This document shows positions 1 through 8,298 of a stretch of 64,000 nucleotides of DNA, piece by piece (position 1 is the stretch's first letter; every line of letters starts with the position of its first letter). The stretch comes from Actinomadura sp. DC4. Its GTDB lineage: Bacteria > Actinomycetota > Actinomycetes > Streptosporangiales > Streptosporangiaceae. Made by a program: the position numbers and the translations under genes. Location of the stretch: positions 62,001-126,000 of the forward strand of contig NZ_JAUEQY010000026.1 in NCBI RefSeq assembly GCF_030406325.1. Reading direction: 5' to 3'. The notes beneath the pieces are model-generated. The model worked only from the letters and a program-made list of their open reading frames with translations. It was not told the origin of the DNA and searched no databases.

Positions 1-1
1 C

Positions 2-904
2 GCCCGCAGGCACGCCCGCGCCGACTACGAGGAGTACGCGGGGAGGGTCGCCGCGCTGGAGGACCGCGGCCGGACCCAGCGGGACTGGGCCGCCAAGGGC
101 GTCCGGAACGCCAGGAAGAAGGCCCGGGGCGCCAACGGCGGAGACAACGACAAGGTCGGCCGCAACTTCCGCGCCGACGCGAGCGAGAAGCAGGCCTCCA
201 AGGTCCGCCAGACCGAACGCGCGATCGAACGCCTCGACGTGATCGACGAGCCCCGCAAGGAGTGGGAGCTCCGGATGGAGATCGCCGTCGCGCCGCGTGC
301 CGGCGCCGTGGTGGCGACCCTGCGCGCCGCGGTGCTGCGGCGCGGGGACTTCACGCTGGGCCCGGTCGATCTGGAGATCGGCTGGGCCGAACGCGTCGCG
401 ATCACCGGGGCGAACGGGGCGGGCAAGTCGACGCTCCTGGCGGCGCTGCTGGGCCGCGCCGCCCTGACCGAGGGTTACGCGGCCCTCGGCCCGGGAGTGG
501 TGATCGGCGAGGTCGACCAGGCGCGGGCCCTCTTCCTCGGCGAGAGCGCCCTGCTGGACGCCTTCGGCGCGGAGGTCCCCTCGCTGCCACCGGCCGAGGT
601 CCGTACGCTGCTGGCCAAGTTCGGCCTGCGCGCGGACCACGTGACCCGCCCCGCGGCGACCCTGTCCCCGGGCGAACGCACCCGGGCGGCCCTGGCGCTG
701 CTGCAGGCGAGAGGCGTGAACCTCCTCGTACTGGACGAGCCGACCAACCACCTCGACCTGCCGGCGATCGAGCAACTGGAGTCCGCGCTCGACTCTTATC
801 CCGGCACCCTGCTGCTGGTGACCCACGACCGCCGCATGATCGACGCGGTCCACACCACCCGCCGCCTGAACGTCACGGACGGCCGGGTCACCGAGACGGC
901 CTGA
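2..904 (+). CDS. ABC-F family ATPase, C-terminal part (5' end outside window)
   Basis: The frame is open from the first bases of the window, so the start and first nucleotide-binding domain lie upstream. What remains is a charged, Lys/Arg-rich linker of the kind that joins the two ATPase domains of ABC-F proteins, then a complete second domain. That domain has Walker A GANGAGKST, the signature LSPGERTRAAL, Walker B LLVLDEPTNHLD and the switch VTHDR. There are no membrane segments. ABC-F proteins act on ribosomes, either as translation factors or as antibiotic-protection proteins; which of these applies cannot be told from this half. The next gene starts 5 bp after the stop on the same strand and may be cotranscribed. 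Confidence 0.9.
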   Translation, partial: ARRHARADYEEYAGRVAALEDRGRTQRDWAAKGVRNARKKARGANGGDNDKVGRNFRADASEKQASKVRQTERAIERLDVIDEPRKEWELRMEIAVAPRAGAVVATLRAAVLRRGDFTLGPVDLEIGWAERVAITGANGAGKSTLLAALLGRAALTEGYAALGPGVVIGEVDQARALFLGESALLDAFGAEVPSLPPAEVRTLLAKFGLRADHVTRPAATLSPGERTRAALALLQARGVNLLVLDEPTNHLDLPAIEQLESALDSYPGTLLLVTHDRRMIDAVHTTRRLNVTDGRVTETA

Positions 905-909
905 CGCCG

Positions 910-1593
910 ATGGATCTTCACGCCGTGTACCTCCAGGGGGAGGCCGCCTACTTCGCGGGCCTGCCGCGCAAGGCCGAGCCGCTCTTGCTGACGGCGGCCG
1001 AGGCGGGTCACCTGGACGCCGCCACCCGCCTCGGCCGGCTGTACGACGCCGCCGGCCGTACGGAGGAGGCGATCCGCTGGTACCGCTCGGCCGCCGATCG
1101 CGGCGACACGGGCGCGATGATCAATCTCGCGGTCGACATCGAGGACGATGACCGCGAGGCGGCGCTGGCCTGGATCCGGCGTGCCGTGGCCCTCGGCGCC
1201 GGGCGCACGGCCCGGTACGACCTCGGCATCTTCTGCGAGGAGGACGGCCTGCTGGACGAGGCGGAGGACTGTTACCGGAGAGCCGCCGACGTGGACTACC
1301 CCGCGGCCCGTAACCGCCTCGCCTGCCTGCTCATGGAGACCGGACGCCTGGAGGAGGCGGAAGCGTGGTTCCGCCGGGCGCTGGACGAGCGGGACGAGTC
1401 ATGCGACGTCCCGGACGACGACGACTACGACGCCGGCACCGGACTCATGTACAACCTCGCGACCCTGCTGGAGGAGACCGCCCGCCCGCGCGAGGCCCTG
1501 TCCTTCTACCGCCAGGCCGCGAGACGAGGAGACACCGAGGCCGCACGGGAAGCCGCCCGGATCAAGAGAGCGCACCCCGGCTCACAGCCGTAA
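910..1593 (+). CDS. TPR/Sel1-like repeat protein
   Basis: A 227-residue protein made almost wholly of 34-36 residue helical repeats of Sel1/TPR type, with recurring patterns such as A-x-x-W-Y-R-R-A-A-x-x-G and E-A-E-x-W-F-R-R-A. There is no signal peptide or membrane segment, so it is probably a cytoplasmic scaffold. It begins 5 bp after the ABC-F stop, suggesting one transcript. A second, larger protein of the same repeat type lies near 27-28.6 kb. No catalytic motif is visible and the partner is unknown. Confidence 0.8.
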   Translation: MDLHAVYLQGEAAYFAGLPRKAEPLLLTAAEAGHLDAATRLGRLYDAAGRTEEAIRWYRSAADRGDTGAMINLAVDIEDDDREAALAWIRRAVALGAGRTARYDLGIFCEEDGLLDEAEDCYRRAADVDYPAARNRLACLLMETGRLEEAEAWFRRALDERDESCDVPDDDDYDAGTGLMYNLATLLEETARPREALSFYRQAARRGDTEAAREAARIKRAHPGSQP

Positions 1594-1607
1594 GGCCCCG
1601 TTCCCGC

Positions 1608-2270
1608 CTAGCTCAGCCAGATCACGATGCCCGTACGGCCGGTCAGCACGGCCGCGGTCCCCGCCCGGACGGCGCGCGCGGCACGTTCGGGGGTGAACGT
1701 CGCGGGATCGTACTTCGAGGACATGCCGAGGCCCTCGCCGCGGAACGACGCGCCCGTCCAGTCGGCGGCGGTGACGTTCGCCGTGGGCTCGGCCAGCTCC
1801 GCGCCGACCACGAGGAACTGCTGGCCGAGGTGGCTCGGGGTGACCATGGCCAGCGGGTCGATGAGGTCGTCCCCCACGCTGATGATGAGGTGGGGTGCCA
1901 GGCCGATCGCCCTGCCGATGCTCGGGACGTACTGGTCCGGCCGCGTGGCCGTGATGGTCCTGAGGCTGACGTGCTCCTCGCCGGCCCACTTCCTGACGGC
2001 GCTCACCAGCGTCCTGGTCTGGAGTCTGCTCCCCGCCGTCAGCAGCACCACACGATAGCCCTTCGACGGGCCGACCCGGTCCCAGGAGCCGGGTCGCGGC
2101 GTGACCGTCGCCTCCGGCGCGGGCGGTGCGGCCGGGTCGACGAACCCCGGGCCGAGGGTGCCCTCCGCACCGGCCCTGGGGCGCGGCTCCGACCAGTCGC
2201 CGCCGCCGCATCCGCCGGCCAGCACGGCCGCCGCGGCCAGCGTGCCGGCGAGCAGGAGCCGAGAGCGCAT
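1608..2270 (-). CDS. Predicted lipoprotein, possibly a degenerate BMP-type periplasmic-binding fold
   Basis: The N-terminus has two Arg, a hydrophobic run and the lipobox LAGGC, so it should be a lipid-anchored surface protein. After a Pro-rich spacer (about residues 30-65) comes an alpha/beta domain with GYRVVLLTAGS, LIISVGDDLIDPLAMVTP and QQFLVVGAELAEP. The hydrophobic strand spacing recalls BMP/ribose-binding proteins, but at 220 residues it is shorter than a full two-lobed binding protein. Convergent with the upstream TPR gene, 14 bp between stops. No transporter genes adjoin it. Function unknown; the fold is my inference. Confidence 0.7.
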   Translation of the reverse strand: MRSRLLLAGTLAAAAVLAGGCGGGDWSEPRPRAGAEGTLGPGFVDPAAPPAPEATVTPRPGSWDRVGPSKGYRVVLLTAGSRLQTRTLVSAVRKWAGEEHVSLRTITATRPDQYVPSIGRAIGLAPHLIISVGDDLIDPLAMVTPSHLGQQFLVVGAELAEPTANVTAADWTGASFRGEGLGMSSKYDPATFTPERAARAVRAGTAAVLTGRTGIVIWLS

Positions 2271-2448
2271 GAAGATCGTCCTCCGGGGGGTGACAGGGGG
2301 TGGTGGCGCCTACTTCCTATCCCATGACGTGCGGTCTTCGGCGCTCCGGCCGTCTCTGTCGGGCTCGGTTCGCCGCTCGTTCGCGTGCGGGACTCCGTTC
2401 ATTCATCTGCGACCAGGAGATTCGGTCCCTCGACCGAAGAGGAGTCAC

Positions 2449-3654
2449 ATGTCCCACGCCGCCCGGCGTCGTGCCTGTGCCGTCGTCGCCGCCGTGGCCG
2501 TCGCCGTGCTGCTCAGTGCCGTGCCCGCTCTCGCCCACGGGTTCAGCTCGACCGTGTACCTCCACCTCACCTCGCCCGAGACCGGGCACGTACGCACCGA
2601 GCTCGGCCTGGAGTACGACCTGCTCGTCGTCTCGGCCGCCGACCACGAGAAGGACGACCCGCTCTTCCAGGCGGGCGACAGGGCGTTCAAGACCGGAGGA
2701 AGGGCGGAGCAGGCCGCCGCGCTCGAGGCCCACGCCGGCTCGGTCGTCGCGTACGTGACCCGGCGTCTCGGCGTCACGGCGAACGGCACGGCGTGCACCC
2801 CGGTACGGGACGGCGGCTTCACGATCGAACAGCACGAGAACGTCCCGTACGCGCTGCTGGTCCTCGACTACCGGTGCCCGGGCTCCGCCGGCGCGCACGA
2901 GGTGCGCAGCGGACTGTTCCCCGACTCCGAGGGTTACGTGCGCGGCGCCAAGACGATCGTCACCTACGACCTCGACCTGAAGTCCGGGAGCGCCGCCCTC
3001 GACGCCCGCCACTCGTCGTTCTCCACGCACCAGTCCACGCTCGAACGGTTCTGGGAGTTCTTCCGGCTCGGCGCCGAGCACCTGCTCACCGGGCTCGACC
3101 ACATCCTGTTCCTGCTGGCGCTCATCGCGGGGTCGCGCCGCCTGCGCGAGATCGTGCTGGCCGCGACGACCTTCACGCTGGCCCACTCGGTGACCTTCGT
3201 CCTCGCCGCCCTCGGCCTCGTGAAGGTGCCCGCGTCGTTCGTCGAGCCGGTCATCGCCCTGTCGATCGCGGTCGTCGCGGGCTGGCATCTGTGGCGACTC
3301 TGGCGACGCCGTTCGCACGCCACGGATCTCGACACGGCCGGCCACGGCCACCTCAGCCTGGACGCCGCGGGCTGGACCCGGCTCGGCGTGGTCTTCTGCT
3401 TCGGCCTCGTGCACGGGCTCGGCTTCGCCTCGGCGCTGGGGATCAACCAGGCCTGGTCATGGACGCTTCTGTGGTCGCTGCTCGTCTTCAACGTGGGCCT
3501 CGAGGTCGTCCAGCTGACCCTCATCCTGCTGGTCTTCCCGCTGCTGGCCCTGCTGCGCCACCGCCGGCCCGCCGCCGGACTGTGGACGACCGGGGCGATC
3601 GCGACGGGCGTGACGGTGATGGGCCTGGTCTGGTTCGTGCAGCGCGTCTCCTAG
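2449..3654 (+). CDS. HupE/UreJ-type membrane protein
   Basis: The chosen ATG follows AAGAGGAG at good spacing and opens a signal peptide (Arg-rich, long Ala/Val core, PALA-HG), so the mature protein begins with His. About 200 extracytoplasmic residues precede a membrane domain of roughly six to seven segments. That domain contains the family pattern FRLGAEHLLTGLDHILFLL, a TFTLAHSVTF stretch and CFGLVHGLGFA, all rich in membrane His and Asp that could bind metal. HupE/UreJ proteins are linked to nickel or cobalt uptake; the substrate here is not known. No hydrogenase or urease genes are nearby. Confidence 0.82.
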   Translation: MSHAARRRACAVVAAVAVAVLLSAVPALAHGFSSTVYLHLTSPETGHVRTELGLEYDLLVVSAADHEKDDPLFQAGDRAFKTGGRAEQAAALEAHAGSVVAYVTRRLGVTANGTACTPVRDGGFTIEQHENVPYALLVLDYRCPGSAGAHEVRSGLFPDSEGYVRGAKTIVTYDLDLKSGSAALDARHSSFSTHQSTLERFWEFFRLGAEHLLTGLDHILFLLALIAGSRRLREIVLAATTFTLAHSVTFVLAALGLVKVPASFVEPVIALSIAVVAGWHLWRLWRRRSHATDLDTAGHGHLSLDAAGWTRLGVVFCFGLVHGLGFASALGINQAWSWTLLWSLLVFNVGLEVVQLTLILLVFPLLALLRHRRPAAGLWTTGAIATGVTVMGLVWFVQRVS

Positions 3655-3727
3655 GCGCCACCTCGCGGTTTCGATCACGGGCAACGGTTCGCACTCCTCC
3701 CGTTCACCCTCCCGACATCACGTTGCG

Positions 3728-3745
3728 AAAGCTTGACCAAGCTTT
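3728..3745. promoter_or_regulatory. Perfect palindrome AAAGCTTG-AC-CAAGCTTT upstream of the acid phosphatase
   Basis: Two 8-bp arms with a 2-bp centre form a perfect inverted repeat, starting 44 bp before the phosphatase start codon and immediately followed by TTAA. It is strikingly AT-rich for this genome. The symmetry and position fit an operator, or a short mRNA hairpin; which protein would bind is not shown. Confidence 0.5.
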
Positions 3746-3771
3746 TAACCCCCCAAACGGGACGGAAATCC

Positions 3772-5289
3772 ATGAAGTTCGAAAACTGGGCAGGAGTCCC
3801 CCGGCGCCGGGTGGCCATGGGCACCGCCGCGGCGGCCATCAGCGCCACCGCGGTGCTCGGCGGCGGTCTCACGACCGCGGCCGACGCCGGCGAGGGGTCC
3901 ACTCCCACCGCGATCATCCTCGGCGTGGGCGCCTCTGAGTCGCAGCGCGTCGTGTCCTGGTACTCCTCGGCCCACGACCACCAGGTGGTCGAGGTCGCAC
4001 CGACCTCCAAGCTCGACCGGGGCAGGTTCCCCAAGCACACCGTCACCTTCTCGGCCACGGTCGCCGCCAACGGCGTCAACGGCGGCTACAACGGCCACGC
4101 CACGATCGACAGCCTGAAGAAGAACACCGCGTACTCCTACCGCGTCGGTTCCGAGGGAAACTGGTCGCCGACGTACGCCTTCAAGACCCAGGACTTCAAG
4201 GGCGACTTCGACTTCCTGTTCTTCGGCGACCCGCAGATCGGCTCGTCCGGCGACGTGGCCAAGGACGGTGCCGGGTGGGCGGACACCCTCAAGGTCTCGC
4301 TCGCCGCCAATCCGAAGGCCGAGCTGCTGGTCTCCGGCGGCGACCAGGTCGAGAGCGCCAACACCGAGACACAGTGGGAGGCGTTCCTCGGCTCGGACAA
4401 GCTGCGGCAGTACCCCTGGGCCGCCACCATCGGCAACCACGACGTCGGCGGCAAGGCGTACGAGCAGCACTTCTGGACGCCGAACACCGACCGTTCCGCG
4501 CCGTTCTACCAGGGCGACGCCGCGACCCAGTCGGGTGGCGACTACTGGTACATCTACAAGGGCGTCCTGTTCATCGACCTGAACAGCAACGCCTACGCCA
4601 ACGGCTCCGACGCCGCGCACCTGAGCTACGTCACCGACGTCATCAAGCGGCACGGCGCCAAGGCGAAGTACACGGCGCTCGTCTACCACCACTCGATCTA
4701 CTCCCCGGCCGACCACGCCAACGACGCCGACAACCAGCAGCGCCGCCAGGACTTCCCGGCCGCCTTCTCCCGCCTCGGCGTCGACCTGGTCCTGCAGGGT
4801 CACGACCACAGCTACTCCCGCAGCTACGTGATCAAGAACGGCAAGAAGGCGAACCCCGCCGAGCAGCCGGGTGCCACCCAGGTGGCCCAGGGTCCGGGCG
4901 GCGTCGTCTACGTGACGGCGAACTCCTCGTCCGGCTCGAAGTACTACGACCTCACCGCTCCGGACACGACCAAGGACCCGAACTACGGTCCCGACCCGCT
5001 GAACCCCAGCCACCACTGGGCCAACTCGGTCGAGAACCAGGAGCACGTCCGCACGTACGTGAAGATCCAGGTGCGTGAGGACAAGCTCATCGTCCAGGAC
5101 ATCCGCAGCGGCACCTGCGCCGCTCCCAACGCCGCGGTGGAGCTGGGCAAGGTGCCGTGGTGCGGCCCGAACAGCGGCGCCAGCGCGGCCCAGCCGGTCG
5201 GCTCCCTGGTCGACAAGGTGCAGATCCACCCGTACCGCGACCATGGTCACCACTGGGCCGTGCCGGGCGGATCCGGCTGGCTCAAGTAA
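3772..5289 (+). CDS. Secreted purple acid phosphatase-like metallophosphoesterase
   Basis: A 505-residue exported protein. The N-terminus has a Tat-like RRRVAMG followed by an Ala-rich core and a probable cleavage near ADAGEG. An N-terminal fibronectin-like domain (about residues 50-140) precedes a calcineurin-like phosphoesterase domain. The domain carries the metal-ligand series FFGDPQ, SGGDQVES, IGNHD, VYHHS and LQGHDHSYSR in the right order. The purple acid phosphatase tyrosine is plausible in the ANGVNGGYN to SYRVG region but I did not place it. It should release phosphate from esters outside the cell. A 116-bp leader with a palindrome separates it from the HupE gene. The next secreted-protein gene starts 66 bp downstream on the same strand. 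Confidence 0.88.
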   Translation: MKFENWAGVPRRRVAMGTAAAAISATAVLGGGLTTAADAGEGSTPTAIILGVGASESQRVVSWYSSAHDHQVVEVAPTSKLDRGRFPKHTVTFSATVAANGVNGGYNGHATIDSLKKNTAYSYRVGSEGNWSPTYAFKTQDFKGDFDFLFFGDPQIGSSGDVAKDGAGWADTLKVSLAANPKAELLVSGGDQVESANTETQWEAFLGSDKLRQYPWAATIGNHDVGGKAYEQHFWTPNTDRSAPFYQGDAATQSGGDYWYIYKGVLFIDLNSNAYANGSDAAHLSYVTDVIKRHGAKAKYTALVYHHSIYSPADHANDADNQQRRQDFPAAFSRLGVDLVLQGHDHSYSRSYVIKNGKKANPAEQPGATQVAQGPGGVVYVTANSSSGSKYYDLTAPDTTKDPNYGPDPLNPSHHWANSVENQEHVRTYVKIQVREDKLIVQDIRSGTCAAPNAAVELGKVPWCGPNSGASAAQPVGSLVDKVQIHPYRDHGHHWAVPGGSGWLK

Positions 5290-5355
5290 GCGATCGTGCG
5301 CGGGGCCGAGCCGGTCCCGCGCACCCGCCGTCCCGACTGCCTCGAGGATCATCAG

Positions 5356-6369
5356 ATGAACCCGCGTACGACCGCGTTCGCCCAGGCCACCGTGGTGGTG
5401 CTGCTCACCGTGCTCGGCCTCCTCGGGGCGGGGGCCGGGCCCGCCGCGGCGGCGGACGCCCCCTGGACGGTGAGCACGGCCTCCAATGACTTCGGGTCCG
5501 GCCGGGCGAACTACGCCTACACCCTCGACCCGGGCGGCGAGCTCAAGGACGGCCTCGTCATCGCCAACCACGGCACGGCCCCGCTCCACCTGGCCGTGTA
5601 CGCCGCCGACGGGTTCACCACGAAGGCGGGACGGCTCGACCTGGTCGCCGAAGGCGCGCGGTCGGCCAAGGTGGGCGCGTGGGTCCGCCCGGCCCGGCCC
5701 GACGTGACGGTCGAGCCCGGCGGGACGGCCGAGGTGCCGTTCACGGTCGCCCTCCCCGGCGACGCCGTGGCCGGTGAGTACATGGGCGGCATCGTCACCT
5801 CGCCGGTGCGGGCCGGCGAGGCGGGCGGGCGTCTCGGCATCCGGATCCGGCTGCGCGTCGGCGGAGACCTCAGGCCGGCCCTGTCGGTGACGGACCCGCG
5901 CGTACGCTACTCCGGCACGCCCAACCCGTTCGGGAAGGGCGACGCCACCGTCGCGTACACGATCCGCAACACCGGCAACGCCATCCTCACCGCCCGGCAG
6001 GCGGTGTCCGTATCCGGCCCCTTCGGGCGCCTCCGCCTCCGCGCGGGGAAGGTCGCCGACTCGCCCCCGCTGCTGCCCGGCGACACCTGGAAGGTCTCCG
6101 TGCCCGTACACGGGGTGACTCGCGCGGTGCGACTGACGGCGACGGTGACCCTCACCCCGCTGATCACCGACGCGGCGGGCTCGACCGCCCCGCTCACCGG
6201 CGTCACGGCCACGGCACACCACTGGACCGCCCCCTGGGCGCTCCTGCTCGTCCTCGTGGCCTTGTGCGCGACGGCCGTCGCGGTGCTGCGGCGCCGCCGG
6301 AGGACCGGAGAGCCTCAGCCCGAGGACGCGGAGAAGGAGCGGAACTCCGCCTCCGCGTCCTCGGTGTAG
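5356..6369 (+). CDS. Cell-surface protein with DUF916/WxL-interacting-like domains and C-terminal membrane anchor
   Basis: A 337-residue protein with a signal peptide (about residues 1-34), two beta-rich segments and a single C-terminal membrane helix (WALLLVLVALCATAVAVL) followed by RRRRR, so most of it faces outward. The sequences GELKDGLVIANHGTAPL, PGDAVAGEYMGGIVTSP and YTIRNTGNAIL match the general pattern of DUF916-type proteins, which bind peptidoglycan-associated partners in Gram-positives. It follows the acid phosphatase closely and could be cotranscribed. The last 55 bp overlap the end of the convergent jelly-roll gene. The role is inferred from architecture only. Confidence 0.75.
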   Translation: MNPRTTAFAQATVVVLLTVLGLLGAGAGPAAAADAPWTVSTASNDFGSGRANYAYTLDPGGELKDGLVIANHGTAPLHLAVYAADGFTTKAGRLDLVAEGARSAKVGAWVRPARPDVTVEPGGTAEVPFTVALPGDAVAGEYMGGIVTSPVRAGEAGGRLGIRIRLRVGGDLRPALSVTDPRVRYSGTPNPFGKGDATVAYTIRNTGNAILTARQAVSVSGPFGRLRLRAGKVADSPPLLPGDTWKVSVPVHGVTRAVRLTATVTLTPLITDAAGSTAPLTGVTATAHHWTAPWALLLVLVALCATAVAVLRRRRRTGEPQPEDAEKERNSASASSV

Positions 6370-7025
6370 AACCCGACCGCGCCGGCGGCGTACGGCCGCT
6401 CACCGTCGGTCTGGACCGTGAGCGGCCGGCCGTTCACCCGGACGCTCAGCGTCGCGCCGCGCTGGTCGACGCTGACGGTGTACCACCGGCCGGGCGGGAA
6501 CACCGGCTGCCCGGTGCCGAGGAACCGCTGGCCACCGGGATAGGCGGGGTCGCGTTTGCCCAGCTCCCAGCCGTTCGGCTTGAGCGTCAGGTAGTAGAAG
6601 TGCTGCTGGTCGGTGTAGCTCCACACCGCCCAGGCGACCTCCCACGTGTTGGGCGCAGGCCGCCGGAGCCGACCGGTCGTACGCATCCGGACGCGGTAGT
6701 TCACGTCGTGGTAGAAGTCGCGCGACACGACCAGGCCGGCGTGGGTCTCGCGCGCGCTCCCCGGCGCCCGGGGCCGCAGCAGGATCGAGCCGTTCCGGCT
6801 GCCGGTCTCGCCCTGGCCGTCGAAGACGGCCCGCCAGCGGCCGTGCGTCGTGCCGTCCCGCCATCGTTCGTAGTGGCCGGACCCGCCGCCCGGGATCAGG
6901 ACGACCGCGAGCAGCGCGGCCAGGCCGACGACGACCGTTCCCATGGCTAAGGAGGCCTTCCGCGACGGACCGCGTCGACCCGGTACGGCCGTCTCATCAG
7001 TGGACGCCGTGCTCGAATCCGTCAA
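6315..7025 (-). CDS. Membrane-anchored jelly-roll (LamG/concanavalin-like) protein of the polysaccharide locus
   Basis: A 236-residue type II membrane protein: short Ser/Thr-rich cytoplasmic tail, one helix at about residues 27-45, then an outward beta-sandwich. Motifs such as GLVVSRDFYHDVNYRVRMRT, FYYLTLKPNGWELGKRD, GRWYTVSVDQRGATLSVRVNG and AVGFYTEDAEAEF are typical of concanavalin-like sugar-binding or hydrolase folds (DUF1080/LamG type). No clear catalytic acid pair is evident. The gene overlaps the wecB 3' end by 29 bp on the same strand, so it is the last gene of that operon. Codon 26 is TTA (6948-6950), rare in such genomes and translated by the bldA tRNA in Streptomyces. It probably binds or trims the polymer made by the GT2. 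Confidence 0.75.
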   Translation of the reverse strand: MTDSSTASTDETAVPGRRGPSRKASLAMGTVVVGLAALLAVVLIPGGGSGHYERWRDGTTHGRWRAVFDGQGETGSRNGSILLRPRAPGSARETHAGLVVSRDFYHDVNYRVRMRTTGRLRRPAPNTWEVAWAVWSYTDQQHFYYLTLKPNGWELGKRDPAYPGGQRFLGTGQPVFPPGRWYTVSVDQRGATLSVRVNGRPLTVQTDGERPYAAGAVGFYTEDAEAEFRSFSASSG

Positions 7026-8229
7026 TGGAGACCATCTCTTCGCCGGGTGGACGGGGTGACTCGATTATCGCGGCCGGTACCCCCGTTGGCCGCACACAGT
7101 CACGGGCGAGTTCGGACAGCACTCGCCCGGCGGCCCGGCCGTCGCCGAAGGGGTTGACCGCGCCGGCCATCCGCTGGTACTCCCCCGGGTCGTCGAGCAG
7201 CTCGGACGCGATCGTGAACAGGTCCTCGGCGTCCGTGCCGACCAGGCGCGCGACGCCGGCCTCGACGGCCTCGGGCCGCTCGGTGGTCGCGCGCAGGACG
7301 AGCACCGGCTTGCCGAGGGTCGGCGCCTCCTCCTGGACGCCTCCGGAGTCGGTGAGGACGAGGTCGCACTGGGCGAGGGTGGCCACGAAGTCGGCGTAGC
7401 CGAGGGGCTCGGTGATGGTGATGTGCTCATGGCCGCCGAGCTCGGGCAGCAGTGACTCCTGCACGGCCGGGCTCTTGTGGAGCGGTAAGACGACCTCGCT
7501 GTCGCCCCGGTCGGCGAGACGGCGGAGCGTACGGGCGATGCCGCGCATGTGGGAGCCCTGGCTCTCCCTGCGGTGGAGCGTCACGAGCAGCTTGCGCCGC
7601 CCGGTGCGGAACGCCGGCGAGCCCTTGCCCTGGGCGAGGATCCACAGCAGGTTGTCGATGACGGTGTTGCCGGTGACGGTCACCTGCCGGGCCGGCACGC
7701 CCTCGGCCTCCAGATGGGCCGCCGCGCGGGCGGTCGGCGCGAAGTGCCAGCGGGCGATCCGGCCGATGATCTGGCGGTTGATCTCTTCGGGGAACGGGTT
7801 GTCGAGGTTCCTGGTACGCAGACCGGCCTCGACGTGGGCGGTCGGCACCTTCTCGTACGACGCGGCGAGCGCCCCGCACAGCGCGGTGGTCGTGTCGCCC
7901 TGCACGATGACCAGCTCCGGCCGGTGGGTGCGGATGGCGCGATCGAGTCCGCTGACGAGCCTGCTGGTCAGCTCGGACAGGCGCTGGCGTTCGCGCATCA
8001 CCGCCAGGTCGATCCGGACGTCCAGGCCGAGCATGTCGAGCATCTGCTCGAGCATCTCCCTGTGCTGGCCGCTGTTGACGACGATCGGCTCGAACGCGGC
8101 CGACTCCGCCATCGCGCGGACGACCGGTGCCAGCTTGATCGCCTCGGGCCGGGTGCCGAGCACGACCATGGCGCGTATCGGCTCGCCGGGAGGCGGCGCC
8201 GCGCGCTGCGTACGTACGTCGAAGGACAT
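6997..8229 (-). CDS. wecB: UDP-N-acetylglucosamine 2-epimerase (non-hydrolysing)
   Basis: A 410-residue cytosolic enzyme that interconverts UDP-GlcNAc and UDP-ManNAc. The whole family series is present: LGTRPEAIK, NSGQHREML, VQGDTTTAL, HVEAGLRT, NPFPEEINRQ, VTGNTVID, LVTLHRRES, LTDSGGVQEEAP and RATTERPEAV. Length is slightly above the usual 370-380 because of N- and C-terminal extensions. It lies 69 bp downstream of the GT2 synthase on the same strand and overlaps the jelly-roll gene, so its likely job is to feed ManNAc nucleotide to that synthase. No UDP-ManNAc dehydrogenase (wecC) is visible nearby. Codon 248 is TTA (7486-7488). Confidence 0.95.
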   Translation of the reverse strand: MSFDVRTQRAAPPPGEPIRAMVVLGTRPEAIKLAPVVRAMAESAAFEPIVVNSGQHREMLEQMLDMLGLDVRIDLAVMRERQRLSELTSRLVSGLDRAIRTHRPELVIVQGDTTTALCGALAASYEKVPTAHVEAGLRTRNLDNPFPEEINRQIIGRIARWHFAPTARAAAHLEAEGVPARQVTVTGNTVIDNLLWILAQGKGSPAFRTGRRKLLVTLHRRESQGSHMRGIARTLRRLADRGDSEVVLPLHKSPAVQESLLPELGGHEHITITEPLGYADFVATLAQCDLVLTDSGGVQEEAPTLGKPVLVLRATTERPEAVEAGVARLVGTDAEDLFTIASELLDDPGEYQRMAGAVNPFGDGRAAGRVLSELARDCVRPTGVPAAIIESPRPPGEEMVSIDGFEHGVH

Positions 8230-8298
8230 GGGTCTGCTCCTCGGTCGGTATGGGTGCCGTACGGCGCGCGGGGTCCAGGCGATCCGGCGCCGGACGGC

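Noticed and set aside
3745-6222. Long minus-strand open frame opposite the acid phosphatase and surface-protein genes
   Set aside because: Arg/Val/Gly-rich antisense shadow of two well-supported genes; no domain, start site or neighbour logic.
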